This document shows, piece after piece, positions 26,540-34,813 of a stretch of DNA of 64,000 nt; the first letter of the stretch is position 1; each line of letters starts with the position of its first letter. The notes beneath the pieces were generated by a model. The model saw only the letters and a program-made list of their open reading frames with translations, made no database searches and was not told where the DNA came from. This DNA is from VAZQ01 sp963816745 (GTDB lineage Bacteria; Pseudomonadota; Alphaproteobacteria; Rhizobiales; Xanthobacteraceae), in the NCBI GenBank assembly GCA_963816745.1, contig CAWFLQ010000003.1, positions 1 through 64,000 on the forward strand, written 5' to 3'. A program made the position numbers and the translations under genes.

Positions 26540-28220
26540 GTGAGCGCCTCGCCGTTCATCACAGCCATCCGCCGGCATGCCGCGGAGCGGCCGCGGGCAC
26601 CGGCGCTCACCTGCGGTGAAAGCCGGCTTGACTGGGCCGGCTTCGCCGCGTCGGTCGAGCAGGCGGCGGCCGCCTTTGCGCGCCATGGCGTCTCGCCCGG
26701 CGACCGCGTTGCGATCGTCGCGGCACCGTCGCCGGCTTACGTCATGCTGTTTTTCGGCGGCGTCGCGGCCGGAGCGTGCATGGTGCCGATGCCGAACAAA
26801 TCCGGCGCGCGCACGCTCGAACGCCTGATCGCCGACTGCGGACCGAGGATCCTGATCGTGGATGCCGCGGCCGTCGAGACTCTACGCTTGGCGCATGTTC
26901 TTGTCGGCGAACCGGTATCCACTTCGCCGGAACATGCGCTGGCCGACTGCAGGCGGGACGGCGCCGCCGTGATCGCTCTCGACGCTGGACCGTGGTCGCA
27001 TTTTCTGCGGAAAACCGGTGCCCACCCCGGATCAAGTCCGGGGCGGGCTTTTTCCGGAAAATGCTCCAGGGCCGTCGGAACGATCGCGCTCGACGACTTC
27101 CTTGCCGGGGCGGGGCACGCCCCGGAGCCGCAGTCATCGGGCGATGCGCCGTTCAACATCATCTATTCGTCCGGCACGACCGGCACGCCCAAGGGCATCG
27201 TTCATTCGTCGGACATGCGGTTCCGGCAGGCGTCGCGAGACACCTTCATGATCGGTGCCGACAGCGTCATGCTGCTGGCCACGCCACTTTATTCCAACAC
27301 GACGCTGCTGCCGCTGCTCGCAACGGTGTTCCACGGCGGGCACACGGTGCTGATGCCGAAATTCGACGCGGAGGCGTATCTGCGTGTTGCGGAGGCGGTG
27401 CGGGCAACCCACACGATGCTGGTGCCGGTCCAGTATCAGCGCATCGTCGCCCACCCCCGGTTCGACGCAACCGACCTGTCCGCCTTCGTCCTCAAGCAGT
27501 GCACCGGCGCGCCGCTTCCGGTCGAGGTGAAGCGGACGTTGATCTCACGCTGGCCCGGCCGTTTCCTGGAAGTGTATGGGCTCACCGAGGGCGGCTGCAC
27601 CGTCATACTCGACGCCACGGCCCACCCCGACAAGCTCACCACCGTCGGACGGCCGGCGCCCGGCACCGATATCCGCATCATCGACCGGCGCGGCAACGAG
27701 CTGCGAAGGGGCGAGACCGGCGAGATCGTCGGCCGCTCCGGCCTGATGATGACGGGCTACTACGGCAGGCCCGAGGACACGGAGGCCCTGCTGTGGCGCG
27801 ACCGCGCGGGAAACGTCTTCTTCCGCAGCGGCGATCTCGGCGCCTTCGACAAGGACGGCTTCCTGAAAATCGTGGGCCGCAAGAAGGACGTCGTGATCTC
27901 GGGCGGGTTCAACGTCTATGCGTCGGACCTGGAATCCGTGCTGCTGCAGCATCCGGCCGTCCGCGAGGCGGCCGTGATCGGCATCCCGAGCGAGCAGTGG
28001 GGAGAGACCCCATGGGCGGTGGTGGTGCTGCATGACGGTCGCAGCGCGGAGCGCAGACGAGATCCGCGGCTGGGCCAATGCACGGCTCGATCGAATGCAG
28101 CGGCTCGCGGGCGTGGAAATCCGCCCCGCGCTGCCGCGCTCCGATATCGGCAAGATTTTGAAGCAAGAGCTGCGCGCCGCGTATTGGACGCCGGCGAGCA
28201 TGGGCACGGAGCGGCAGTGA
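26540..28220 (+). CDS. Acyl-CoA synthetase (AMP-forming), one frame break and two repeat insertions
   Basis: An ANL-superfamily ligase that activates a carboxylic acid as acyl-AMP and then acyl-CoA. The P-loop is FNIIYSSGTTGTPKGIVHSS. Later motifs are VYGLTEGGCTVI, FFRSGDLGAFDKDGFLKIVG and RKKDVVISGGFNVYASDLES. One indel near 28045 moves the last ~58 residues to another frame, where the catalytic lysine motif SDIGKILKQELR occurs and the gene stops at 28220. Without that correction the frame would run on into the next gene as a false fusion. Two palindromic repeats lie in frame before the P-loop and add peptides such as HVLVGEPVSTSPEHALA and SHFLRKTGAHPGSSPGRAFS, not expected in this family. 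The SDR gene starts 2 nt later. Confidence 0.88.
26891..26940 (+). repeat. 49-bp palindromic repeat, copy 1 (inside the acyl-CoA synthetase)
   Basis: Perfect 10-bp arms GCGCATGTTC (26891-26900) and GAACATGCGC (26930-26939) flank the family core AACCGG-N3-CCAC. It is read in frame by the synthetase gene. Confidence 0.85.
26998..27064 (+). repeat. Palindromic repeat, copy 2, with a second palindrome inside its loop
   Basis: The outer arms GCATTTT.. and ..AAAATGC (26998 and 27064 ends) flank the core AAAACCGGTGCCCAC. Inside lies a separate perfect hairpin CCCCGGA/TCCGGGG (27025-27043). It is 67 bp in total and is read through by the synthetase gene. Confidence 0.75.
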
Positions 28221-28222
28221 CG

Positions 28223-28969
28223 ATGCACGACGATCTTTCCGGGCGGGTTGTCGTGGTGACCGGCGCCAGCAGCGGCATCGGCGAGGCTACCGCGCGGCTG
28301 TTCGCGGCCGGCGGCGCGACCGTCGTCGTCGGCTACCATCGCGACCGGGCCGCGGCGGAGCGCGTCGTCGCCGCTCTGCCGGCTGGCGACCATATGGCGG
28401 TTCAGATCACGATCGACGACGGGGCCAGCGTGCGCGCGGCGGCCGACGCCGTGACGCAGCGTTTCGGCCGCACCGATGTCCTGGTCAACTCCGCCGGCAG
28501 CACCGTGATGGTGCCGGCGGGCGACCTGGACGCCTTGACCGACGAGATGTTCGACCAGGTCACCCGCACCAACCTGCGTGGGCCCTTCGCCGTCATCCGC
28601 GCGTTCCGGCCGCTGCTGGAGCAGACGCCCCAAGGCGTGGTCGTCAACATATCGTCGGCGGCGGCGCTGACCGGCGTCGGCAGCAATCTCGCGTACTGTG
28701 CCGCCAAGGCGGGCCTGGACGCGCTCACGCTGGCGCTGGCCAAGGTGCTGGGACCCAAGATCCGGATCCTGTCGGTGTCGCCGGCGGCGGTGGACACCGA
28801 CTTCGTCAAAGGCCGCGATCCCGAGCGGCTGCGCAAGATCGCCGAAGCCACGCCGTTGCGCCACGTCACCACCGCGGACGACGTCGCGCGCGCCGTCCTG
28901 GCTTGCGTCACCCATCTGGGCAGCGCCACCGGCACAAGCATCATCGTCGACGAGGGACGCCACCTCTGA
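28223..28969 (+). CDS. Short-chain dehydrogenase/reductase
   Basis: A 248-residue SDR. The cofactor site is VVVVTGASSGIGEATARLFA. The catalytic set is visible: Asn in LVNSAGSTVM context, Ser in VNISSAAALTGVG, and YxxxK in LAYCAAKAGLDALTLALA. The cofactor loop reads VVVGYHRDRAAAE, suggesting NADP(H). It begins 2 nt after the acyl-CoA synthetase stop and is surely co-transcribed with it, so it probably reduces or oxidises the same CoA-activated carboxylate. The C-terminus (TGTSIIVDEGRHL) is typical. Confidence 0.93.
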   Translation: MHDDLSGRVVVVTGASSGIGEATARLFAAGGATVVVGYHRDRAAAERVVAALPAGDHMAVQITIDDGASVRAAADAVTQRFGRTDVLVNSAGSTVMVPAGDLDALTDEMFDQVTRTNLRGPFAVIRAFRPLLEQTPQGVVVNISSAAALTGVGSNLAYCAAKAGLDALTLALAKVLGPKIRILSVSPAAVDTDFVKGRDPERLRKIAEATPLRHVTTADDVARAVLACVTHLGSATGTSIIVDEGRHL

Positions 28970-29048
28970 CGGCGAGCCACGCGGAAATAACAGCTACGCC
29001 GTAGTGCGGATGTCATGGGCAGAGAACGATGGCTGCCGCACTTTGCGC

Positions 29049-29873
29049 CTAGCCGCCGCCGCAACCCCCTCCACCGCAGCCAGCACCACCGGCGCTACCG
29101 CAGCCGCCACCGCCTCCAACGCTGCCACTCCCGCAGGAGCTGGCCGCGGCAGTGTGACCGCCGCTTCCCGCGGCCCCGCAGCCACCGCCGCCACCGCAGC
29201 CACCGCCGCCGCGCTTGCCCGGGTCGGGCGCAGCGGTCGCGACATGGCGATAGGCGATGATACCGACAATCGCGACGATGATGAGCAGGGGAATGCTGGC
29301 CGCCTTGAACGCAATTGCCATACCGACAACCGTTCCGCCTGCGACCAGGAACTTCTTGCCAAACTTCTTGCCAAGCGCACCGAGCGTGGCAGGCTCGCGC
29401 ACCGGCCAGATGTCCTTCGGCGGCGCCTCACCGAAGGCCGCCTTGTAGCTTTCGATCGTCTGCTCGTACTGGCGCTCGAACTTGTTGCTCTCGACCGTGC
29501 CGCCAGCGCTCGGCTCGTGGTGGAGCTGCAACCCCAAAATCTTGCCGCACAGTTCCTCCCAGTAGTGCCGCGTGTAGATCAGATGCAGGTGCCAGGCCTG
29601 ATCGACCGTGTCCGACGGTGTCACTGGATGACCGGCGCGCGCGGCCAGATAGAGGAACCGGCGATACTCATAGGTCACCCGGGCGGCGAAGTCGTCGGTC
29701 CACTTGTTGTATTGCCTCAGGCGGTGCCGGAATTGGGTTGTGGCGTCAGGCGGGTCGATTTCCATGGTCTTTAGCCGGGCCCAGAGGTCCTGGTCGAACG
29801 GGCGTTGCTCCAACTCCGGGGTTGCCTCGCGCCCGAAGCTCGGAACAAATCCGCGGCTCAGGGTCATGTCCAT
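29049..29873 (-). CDS. GRDP-like membrane protein with a Gly/Cys-rich tail
   Basis: A 274-residue protein. The start MDMTLSRGFVPSFGREATPE has AAAGGAG nine bases upstream. Residues ~45-135 match the glycine-rich-domain-protein-like fold (DUF1399 type): QYNKWTDDFAARVTYEYRRF and VDQAWHLHLIYTRHYWEELC. Two hydrophobic segments follow (FLVAGGTVVGMAIAFKAA and IPLLIIVAIVGIIAYRHVAT), then a ~54-residue tail made almost only of Gly, Ser and Ala with six Cys. The architecture resembles TIGR04222-type proteins, which from memory end in similar GCGGG tails. The cellular role is unknown. It diverges from a LysR regulator across a 126-bp region with two dyads, which probably controls it. Confidence 0.8.
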   Translation of the reverse strand: MDMTLSRGFVPSFGREATPELEQRPFDQDLWARLKTMEIDPPDATTQFRHRLRQYNKWTDDFAARVTYEYRRFLYLAARAGHPVTPSDTVDQAWHLHLIYTRHYWEELCGKILGLQLHHEPSAGGTVESNKFERQYEQTIESYKAAFGEAPPKDIWPVREPATLGALGKKFGKKFLVAGGTVVGMAIAFKAASIPLLIIVAIVGIIAYRHVATAAPDPGKRGGGGCGGGGGCGAAGSGGHTAAASSCGSGSVGGGGGCGSAGGAGCGGGGCGGG

Positions 29874-29933
29874 CAAAATTGCTCCTTTGTTTCCAATATC
29901 TTGGCTATTTTTCGCTTTCTTTACGCATGCATC

Positions 29934-29975
29934 ATGCCGCAAGGCATAAGCTTATGAAAAGTTGAATTTTTTCAT
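29934..29975. promoter_or_regulatory. Two dyads between the GRDP-like gene and its divergent LysR gene
   Basis: ATGCC-N4-GGCAT (29934-29947) and ATGAAAA-N8-TTTTCAT (29954-29975), both with perfect arms, lie in the 126-bp divergent promoter. LysR proteins typically bind such T-N11-A dyads beside their own gene, so these are candidate operators. Confidence 0.55.
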
Positions 29976-29999
29976 CGATCAGTTTAAGTTCTCTCAACA

Positions 30000-30860
30000 A
30001 TGAACCGGACCCTGTCCATCGACTTCCTGCGTACCTTCGTCGCCATCGCCGATGCGGGCACGTTCGCGGCCGCGGCCGAGCGCGTCGGGCGCACGGTGTC
30101 CGCCGTCAGCCTTCAGATCGACCGGCTCGAGGAGCAGATCGGCCGCGCGTTGTTCCAGAAGTCCGGACGGCGGATGGAGCCGACCTCGGCCGGCCAGCAG
30201 CTTCTCGATCACGCGCGCACGATCCTCGCCGCCAACGACGCCGCGCTCGGCGCCATGACCAGCGACAGGCTATCCGGCACGGTCCGTCTCGGCGTCCTCC
30301 ACGACGCGATCGAGGCGGCCGCTGCGACCGTGCTCGCCGATTTCATGACGGCGCATCCTGAGGCGCGCATCGAGGTGGTGGTCGACACCAGCCAGGCGCT
30401 GATCGATGCGATGGAGGCGGGCAAGCTCGATCAGGCGATCGCGTTCCAGGTCAACACGCGGCTGCCACGCGACACGCTGGGCCTCGTACCGATGCGCTGG
30501 ATCGGCAACCGGCAGCGGAGTCTCATCGACCAGCGCCCGTTGCCGCTTGTGATGCTGGAGGAGCCGTGCGCCTTCCGCCGGGCGGCTGTTGCAGCGCTCG
30601 ACGAGGCTGGCATCCCCTGGCGCATCGCGCTCGTCAGCGCGAGCCTCGCGGCCGTGCGTGCTGCCGTCGGCGCAGGGCTCGGGATCACCGTGCGCACCGC
30701 CGAGTTCATTCAGTCGCTCGGCGGCGGGGCGCATGAGATCGAGCGGCTGCCGAAGCTGCCGCAGAAGCAGCTTTGCCTTTACCGGCGCATTCCGGTGATC
30801 ACCTCGCGCACGGGCAGCGCATTGCACCGCGAGTGCCTGGAGAAGCTGAATGTCGGGTGA
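30000..30860 (+). CDS. LysR family transcriptional regulator
   Basis: A 286-residue LysR regulator. The winged helix-turn-helix occupies residues ~6-65 (IDFLRTFVAIADAGTFAAAA, then AVSLQIDRLEEQIGRALFQK). The ligand-binding domain begins near residue 92 (GTVRLGVLHDAIEAAAATVL) and has the usual late motif AVRAAVGAGLGITVRT. It is divergent from the Gly/Cys-tailed membrane protein gene and most likely controls it and itself through the dyads between them. The inducer is not predictable. Confidence 0.93.
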   Translation: MNRTLSIDFLRTFVAIADAGTFAAAAERVGRTVSAVSLQIDRLEEQIGRALFQKSGRRMEPTSAGQQLLDHARTILAANDAALGAMTSDRLSGTVRLGVLHDAIEAAAATVLADFMTAHPEARIEVVVDTSQALIDAMEAGKLDQAIAFQVNTRLPRDTLGLVPMRWIGNRQRSLIDQRPLPLVMLEEPCAFRRAAVAALDEAGIPWRIALVSASLAAVRAAVGAGLGITVRTAEFIQSLGGGAHEIERLPKLPQKQLCLYRRIPVITSRTGSALHRECLEKLNVG

Positions 30861-30915
30861 GGTCGGCGTCGCCGCGAACACGCTGTAGCACGTGTCGGCC
30901 GCGACAGCCGTTCAT

Positions 30916-31377
30916 TCACTGCCCTGTCGTGCCCGCATTGCGCGCCCGCACCTGGCCGAGCGCATAATACGTCATCACCGTCTCGTCGCGCTGGTTCAAG
31001 ACGGTCACGCGGGCGCGGATCACGCCGCGGTCCGGCTTGGACGCGGACCTGCGCACCTCGACGATCTCACGGGTGGTGCGGAGCGCGTCGCCGGGTCGCA
31101 CCACCTGCCTCCAGCGCAGCTCGTCGATGCCGATTCCAACGATGGGCGCATCGCCGTAACCGCCGGCCTCGACGAAGAGCCGCATGGACAGCGCAGCGAT
31201 CTGCCAGCCGCTGGCAATGATCCCGCCGAACGGCCCGTTCTTGGCTGCGTCCGGGTCGACATGGATCGGCTGCGGATCGTTCGCCTTGGCGTAGGCGACC
31301 ATCTCGTCCTCGCCGATCACGATCGATCCGCTCTGCCAGACTTCCCCTTCGCGAAAATCCTCGAGGTACTTCGCCAT
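30916..31377 (-). CDS. MaoC family (R)-hydratase-like protein
   Basis: A 153-residue hot-dog fold protein. Start MAKYLEDFREGEVWQSGSIV. The hydratase motif is FAKANDPQPIHVDPDAA-like (residues ~30-45), with the catalytic Asp/His pair in NDPQPIHVD, followed by FGGIIASGWQIAALSMRL. A conserved basic edge strand is LRWRQVVRPGDALRTTREIV. It would hydrate or dehydrate an acyl-CoA thioester. It lies downstream of a Bug receptor on the same strand (41 nt gap), so the pair probably belongs to one carboxylate-catabolic transcript. Confidence 0.9.
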   Translation of the reverse strand: MAKYLEDFREGEVWQSGSIVIGEDEMVAYAKANDPQPIHVDPDAAKNGPFGGIIASGWQIAALSMRLFVEAGGYGDAPIVGIGIDELRWRQVVRPGDALRTTREIVEVRRSASKPDRGVIRARVTVLNQRDETVMTYYALGQVRARNAGTTGQ

Positions 31378-31418
31378 CGCCCTTCCCGTTCGCGACCAGC
31401 GCGTCTCGGCGGGCCGAC

Positions 31419-32432
31419 TCAATCCGTCATCGAGATGTTCGCTTCCTTCACCACCGGGCCCCATTTCTGCAGCTCGGAGGCGATGAAGGCCTTCAGATCG
31501 GCCGGGGGGCCGCCGACGGCCTGCATGCTCAGCTTGGCGAGCACTTCCTGCCCCTTCGGGCTCTTCAGGAATGCATTGGTGGCGGCGTTGAGCTTGTCGA
31601 TGATCTCGTTGGGCGTCCCCGCCGGCGCCGCCAGAGCATACCAGGCGGTGGCCTCGAATCCCCGGAATCCGGCGTCCTGCACGGTCTCCACGTCCGGCAG
31701 ATCGCTCGAGCGTTGGGTGGTGGTGACGGCGAGCGCGCGGATCTTGCCCTCGCGCGCCAGCGGCACGTACGACGGCATGAAATCCGTCGCGAGGTCGACC
31801 TGGCCCCCGAGCAGGTCGTTGATCACCAGCGCCGTGCCGCGATACGGCACGTTCGTCATGCTGATCCCGAGCTCCTTCTGCACCAGCACCGAGGTGATGT
31901 GGCCAAGCGTTCCGTTGCCGGGGACGCCGACATTGAGCTTGCCGGGGTTTGCCTTGGCGTACGCCGCGAGCTCCTTGATATCCTTCACCGGAAGCGACGC
32001 CTTCGCCGCGATGATGAGGGGCGACTTGGCGATCAGCACGATCGGCGTGAAGGCCTGCTCCGGATCGAACGGCAGGTTCTTGTACATCAGCTTGTTGTTC
32101 GCGAGCGGCCCGGGCGTGCCGAACAATATCGTGTGACCGTCGGGGGCGGCTTTGGCGACGGCACCGGCACCGATATTGCCGCCTGCGCCGGCGCGATTGT
32201 CGACGACGAACTGCTGGCCAAACCTCTCGCCGAGATCCTGCGCGAGCGCACGCGCCAGCAGGTCGGTCCCCCCGCCGGCGGCAAACGGCAGGATCACGGT
32301 GACGGGCCGCGACGGCCAAGCACCGCCGCGAAGCTCCTGAGCCCAGGCGACTGACGGTGCGACTGACGGTGCCGCCCAGAGGCCAGCCGCGGCGACGGCA
32401 AGCGCGACCCTTCGCGTGATGCGACTTTTCAT
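31419..32432 (-). CDS. Bug/TctC family periplasmic solute receptor
   Basis: A 337-residue receptor with signal peptide MKSRITRRVALAVAAAGLWA (cleavage near SVAWAQ). Family motifs are WPSRPVTVILPFAAGGGTDL, VDNRAGAGGNIGAG, PDGHTILFGTPGPLANN, FDPEQAFTPIVLIA and TNVPYRGTALVINDL. The MaoC gene follows on the same strand. No membrane components are nearby. The divergent DUF6282-like gene and the MaoC gene suggest a carboxylic-acid ligand. Confidence 0.93.
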   Translation of the reverse strand: MKSRITRRVALAVAAAGLWAAPSVAPSVAWAQELRGGAWPSRPVTVILPFAAGGGTDLLARALAQDLGERFGQQFVVDNRAGAGGNIGAGAVAKAAPDGHTILFGTPGPLANNKLMYKNLPFDPEQAFTPIVLIAKSPLIIAAKASLPVKDIKELAAYAKANPGKLNVGVPGNGTLGHITSVLVQKELGISMTNVPYRGTALVINDLLGGQVDLATDFMPSYVPLAREGKIRALAVTTTQRSSDLPDVETVQDAGFRGFEATAWYALAAPAGTPNEIIDKLNAATNAFLKSPKGQEVLAKLSMQAVGGPPADLKAFIASELQKWGPVVKEANISMTD

Positions 32433-32625
32433 GATGTCCTCCCGTGCCGCGCGGCGGAGCTGCGCCGGTTGTTTTGCACATCCTAGCCGACGGGATTACC
32501 GACCGTGCGCCTTTGTGCCTGCGTTTCGCAGAACGAAATAGGAGCACTCGCCCGCCGGCGCACGCTCCATATCGGCTAGCGTCGCCGCCGGAACGACGAA
32601 AGGAAGCGGCCAAAAGGAAGCAACC

Positions 32626-33564
32626 ATGAGCGACAACAAGGCGGGGACAAAGGAGGCGTCGGTGGACGCCCTGATGCGTGGAGCCGTCGATCTGCACTGC
32701 CACAGCGGCCCTTCGGTGATGGCGCGGCTGGTCGATCACATCGACGCCGTCGAGCAGGCCGCCGCCGCCGGCATGCGGGCGGTTCTGTTCAAGGACCACT
32801 ACTACCCGACCGCGCCGATCGTCGAGCTGATCCGTGAGCGCTATGCGCATCTCGGCGTGCAGCCGCTCGGCGCCATCGTGCTCAACAACGCGCTCGGCGG
32901 CTTCAACGCCTATGCGGTGGAGCACGCGCTGAAGATGGGCAGCAAGGTGGTCTGGATGCCGACCGTCTCCGCCGCCAATCACATCCGCGAAGGGCACAAC
33001 AAGAAGCTTCTGGTCGCCAAGTCCGAGATGCGGCGCCCGACCGCGCTCTCCGCGGTGAACGAGCACGGCGACCTGCGCGACGAGGTGAAGCCAATTCTGG
33101 ACCTGGTCGCCGAATATGACGCCGTGCTGTCCTGCGGGCACCTGCATATCAGCGAGGTGTGGCCGCTGTTCGAGGAGGCCAGGCGCCGCGGCTGCAAGCG
33201 GCTCCTGGTCAACCACCCGACCTACACGGTCGGCGCGGCGCTGAAGGACTTTCCCCGCCTGCTCGAGCTCGGCGTCTATATCGAGCACTCGATCTGCATG
33301 TTTATCGAGTCCCGCTTCAAATGTTTCACGCCCGAACAGCTCAAGAGCTATATCGACGCCGCCGGCGTCGACCGCACCTTCTTCGGCTCCGATCTCGGCC
33401 AGGAGAATTGCCCCTCTCCCGTCGAGGGCTTCCGCCAGATCATCCGCCTGCTGCAGCAGCTCGGCTATGGCGAGGAGGACATCCGCAAGATGGTGAGCCT
33501 CAACGCCATGCGCCTGGCCGGCCTTGGCGCCAACGAGGCGCCGGCCCTCGCCAAAAGCGCGTGA
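32626..33564 (+). CDS. DUF6282/amidohydrolase-like protein
   Basis: A 312-residue metal-dependent-hydrolase-like protein. The N-terminal metal motif is AVDLHCHSGPSVMARLVDHI (DLHCH). Further potential ligands are His in VLFKDHYYPTAP, the CGHLHISEVWPL segment, HPTYTVG, and Asp in FFGSDLGQENCPSP, in the order of a TIM-barrel amidohydrolase. A GAxxLNNxxGGFN motif precedes. I believe it belongs to DUF6282. It may hydrolyse or decarboxylate a small compound. It diverges from a Bug receptor gene, and a quinone oxidoreductase gene follows. Confidence 0.75.
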   Translation: MSDNKAGTKEASVDALMRGAVDLHCHSGPSVMARLVDHIDAVEQAAAAGMRAVLFKDHYYPTAPIVELIRERYAHLGVQPLGAIVLNNALGGFNAYAVEHALKMGSKVVWMPTVSAANHIREGHNKKLLVAKSEMRRPTALSAVNEHGDLRDEVKPILDLVAEYDAVLSCGHLHISEVWPLFEEARRRGCKRLLVNHPTYTVGAALKDFPRLLELGVYIEHSICMFIESRFKCFTPEQLKSYIDAAGVDRTFFGSDLGQENCPSPVEGFRQIIRLLQQLGYGEEDIRKMVSLNAMRLAGLGANEAPALAKSA

Positions 33565-33648
33565 CGAGAGCGCGTGACAACAGCACGTGACATGGCCGAC
33601 CCCACTATGCTCCGCAGCCGGGTTCTCCCCCGCGCTGCCGCCGGCTCC

Positions 33649-34713
33649 ATGAAATCGGTCCAAATGAAATCGGTTCATGTCCGCGCGCCCGGCGGCCCGG
33701 AGGTGCTGAGCCTGGTGGAGCGTCCGGTGCCCTCGCCGGGACCCGGCGAGGTGCTGATCCGGGTCGCCGCGGCCGCCGTGAACCGGCCCGACGTGCAGCA
33801 GCGGCGCGGGCTCTATCCGCCGCCGCCCGGGGCGTCCGTGGTGCTCGGGCTCGACGTGGCGGGTGTCATCGACCGCGTTGGGCCGGACGTGGCTTGGCCG
33901 CAGCCGGGCGAGGCCGTCTGTGCGCTGGCCAATGGCGGCGGCTACGCCGAGTTCTGCAGCTTGCCCGCGGTGCAGTGCATGCCGATCCCGAAGGGCTTCG
34001 GTTTCGTCGAGGCCGCGGCCTTGCCGGAGGCGTTCTTCACGGCCTGGAACACCATGATCTGGCTGGGCCGGCTCGGCGATGGCGAGACCCTGCTGGTGCA
34101 GGGCGGCACAAGCGGCGTCGGCATGGCGGCGATCCAGATCGCCCGCACGCTGCGCGACGCGCGCGTGCTGGCGACCGCCGGCAGCGAGGAGAAGTGCGGG
34201 ATCTGCGTGGAGACCGGCGCCCACGCGGCCATCAACTACCGGACCTCGGATTGGCCCGCGGAGGTGCGGCGGCTGACCGAGGGCCGCGGCGTCGATGTCA
34301 TTCTCGATGGTCAGGCCGGCCCCTATACCGAGCGCGAGCTCGCCCTGCTGAGGGACGACGGCCGCCTGGTGCTGCTGGCGAGCCATCTCGGCGCCACCGC
34401 CGAGGTCAATGTCCGCAACATCGTTCGGCGTCGCCTGACGCTCACCGGCGCGACCCTGCGTCCGCGCCCGCCCACCTATAAGGGCCGGATCGCCGCCGAG
34501 CTGGTGGCGCAGGTCTGGCCGCTGCTCGAGGACGGCCGCATCCGCGTGCATGTCTGTGCCACCTTCCCGCTGGCCGCGGTCGCCGAGGCGCATGCGCTCA
34601 TGGACGCCAACGAGCAGATCGGCAAGGTGGTGCTCACGGTCGCCGAGGACCTCTGCCGTCCAGCGCGCGATCAGCAAAAGTGGGTACCGGTTTTGCGTCC
34701 GATCGCGCGCTAA
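33649..34713 (+). CDS. Zinc-independent NADPH:quinone oxidoreductase (MDR family)
   Basis: A medium-chain oxidoreductase without zinc ligands (PIG3/Qor type), ~354 residues. The cofactor motif is LVQGGTSGVGMAAIQIA. Other landmarks are VNRPDVQQRRGLYPPPPGAS and GLDVAGVIDRVGPDVA at the N-terminus and HALMDANEQIGKVVLTV near the C-terminus. The start is uncertain: ATG at 33649 and ATG at 33664 sit in a 15-bp near-duplication (ATGAAATCGGT...) and no good ribosome binding site is seen. The last ~17 residues (from RPARDQQKWVPVLRPIAR) are encoded by a palindromic repeat that also brings the stop. Confidence 0.88.
   Translation: MKSVQMKSVHVRAPGGPEVLSLVERPVPSPGPGEVLIRVAAAAVNRPDVQQRRGLYPPPPGASVVLGLDVAGVIDRVGPDVAWPQPGEAVCALANGGGYAEFCSLPAVQCMPIPKGFGFVEAAALPEAFFTAWNTMIWLGRLGDGETLLVQGGTSGVGMAAIQIARTLRDARVLATAGSEEKCGICVETGAHAAINYRTSDWPAEVRRLTEGRGVDVILDGQAGPYTERELALLRDDGRLVLLASHLGATAEVNVRNIVRRRLTLTGATLRPRPPTYKGRIAAELVAQVWPLLEDGRIRVHVCATFPLAAVAEAHALMDANEQIGKVVLTVAEDLCRPARDQQKWVPVLRPIAR
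34662..34711 (-). repeat. Palindromic repeat, copy 3 (3' end of the quinone oxidoreductase gene)
   Basis: Perfect 11-bp arms AGCGCGCGATC (34662-34672) and GATCGCGCGCT (34701-34711). The core reads AAAACCGGTACCCAC on the minus strand, so it is inverted relative to copies 1, 4 and 5. It supplies the last codons and abuts the stop. Confidence 0.8.
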
Positions 34714-34724
34714 CTTCTTGAGTG

Positions 34725-34773
34725 GCGCATGATCTTTTCAGCGAACCGGATTCCACTTCGCTGGATCATGCGC
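34725..34773 (+). repeat. Palindromic repeat, copy 4 (intergenic)
   Basis: Perfect 10-bp arms GCGCATGATC (34725-34734) and GATCATGCGC (34764-34773), core AACCGGATTCCAC. It lies 13 bp after copy 3, just upstream of the IclR gene. Confidence 0.85.
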
Positions 34774-34813
34774 TAGCGTGACAGGCAGGCAGACCTGCGG
34801 TAACAGCGGTTTC

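Noticed and set aside
26510..28969. Apparent 819-residue fusion of acyl-CoA synthetase and SDR
   Set aside because: The synthetase's C-terminal lysine motif lies in another frame that ends at 28220, just before the SDR start. The fusion results from a one-base frame break.
30916..34677. 1253-codon open frame on the minus strand
   Set aside because: Only its last ~153 codons are a real gene (MaoC). The rest is antisense to the DUF6282-like and oxidoreductase genes or lies in the wrong frame of the Bug receptor.
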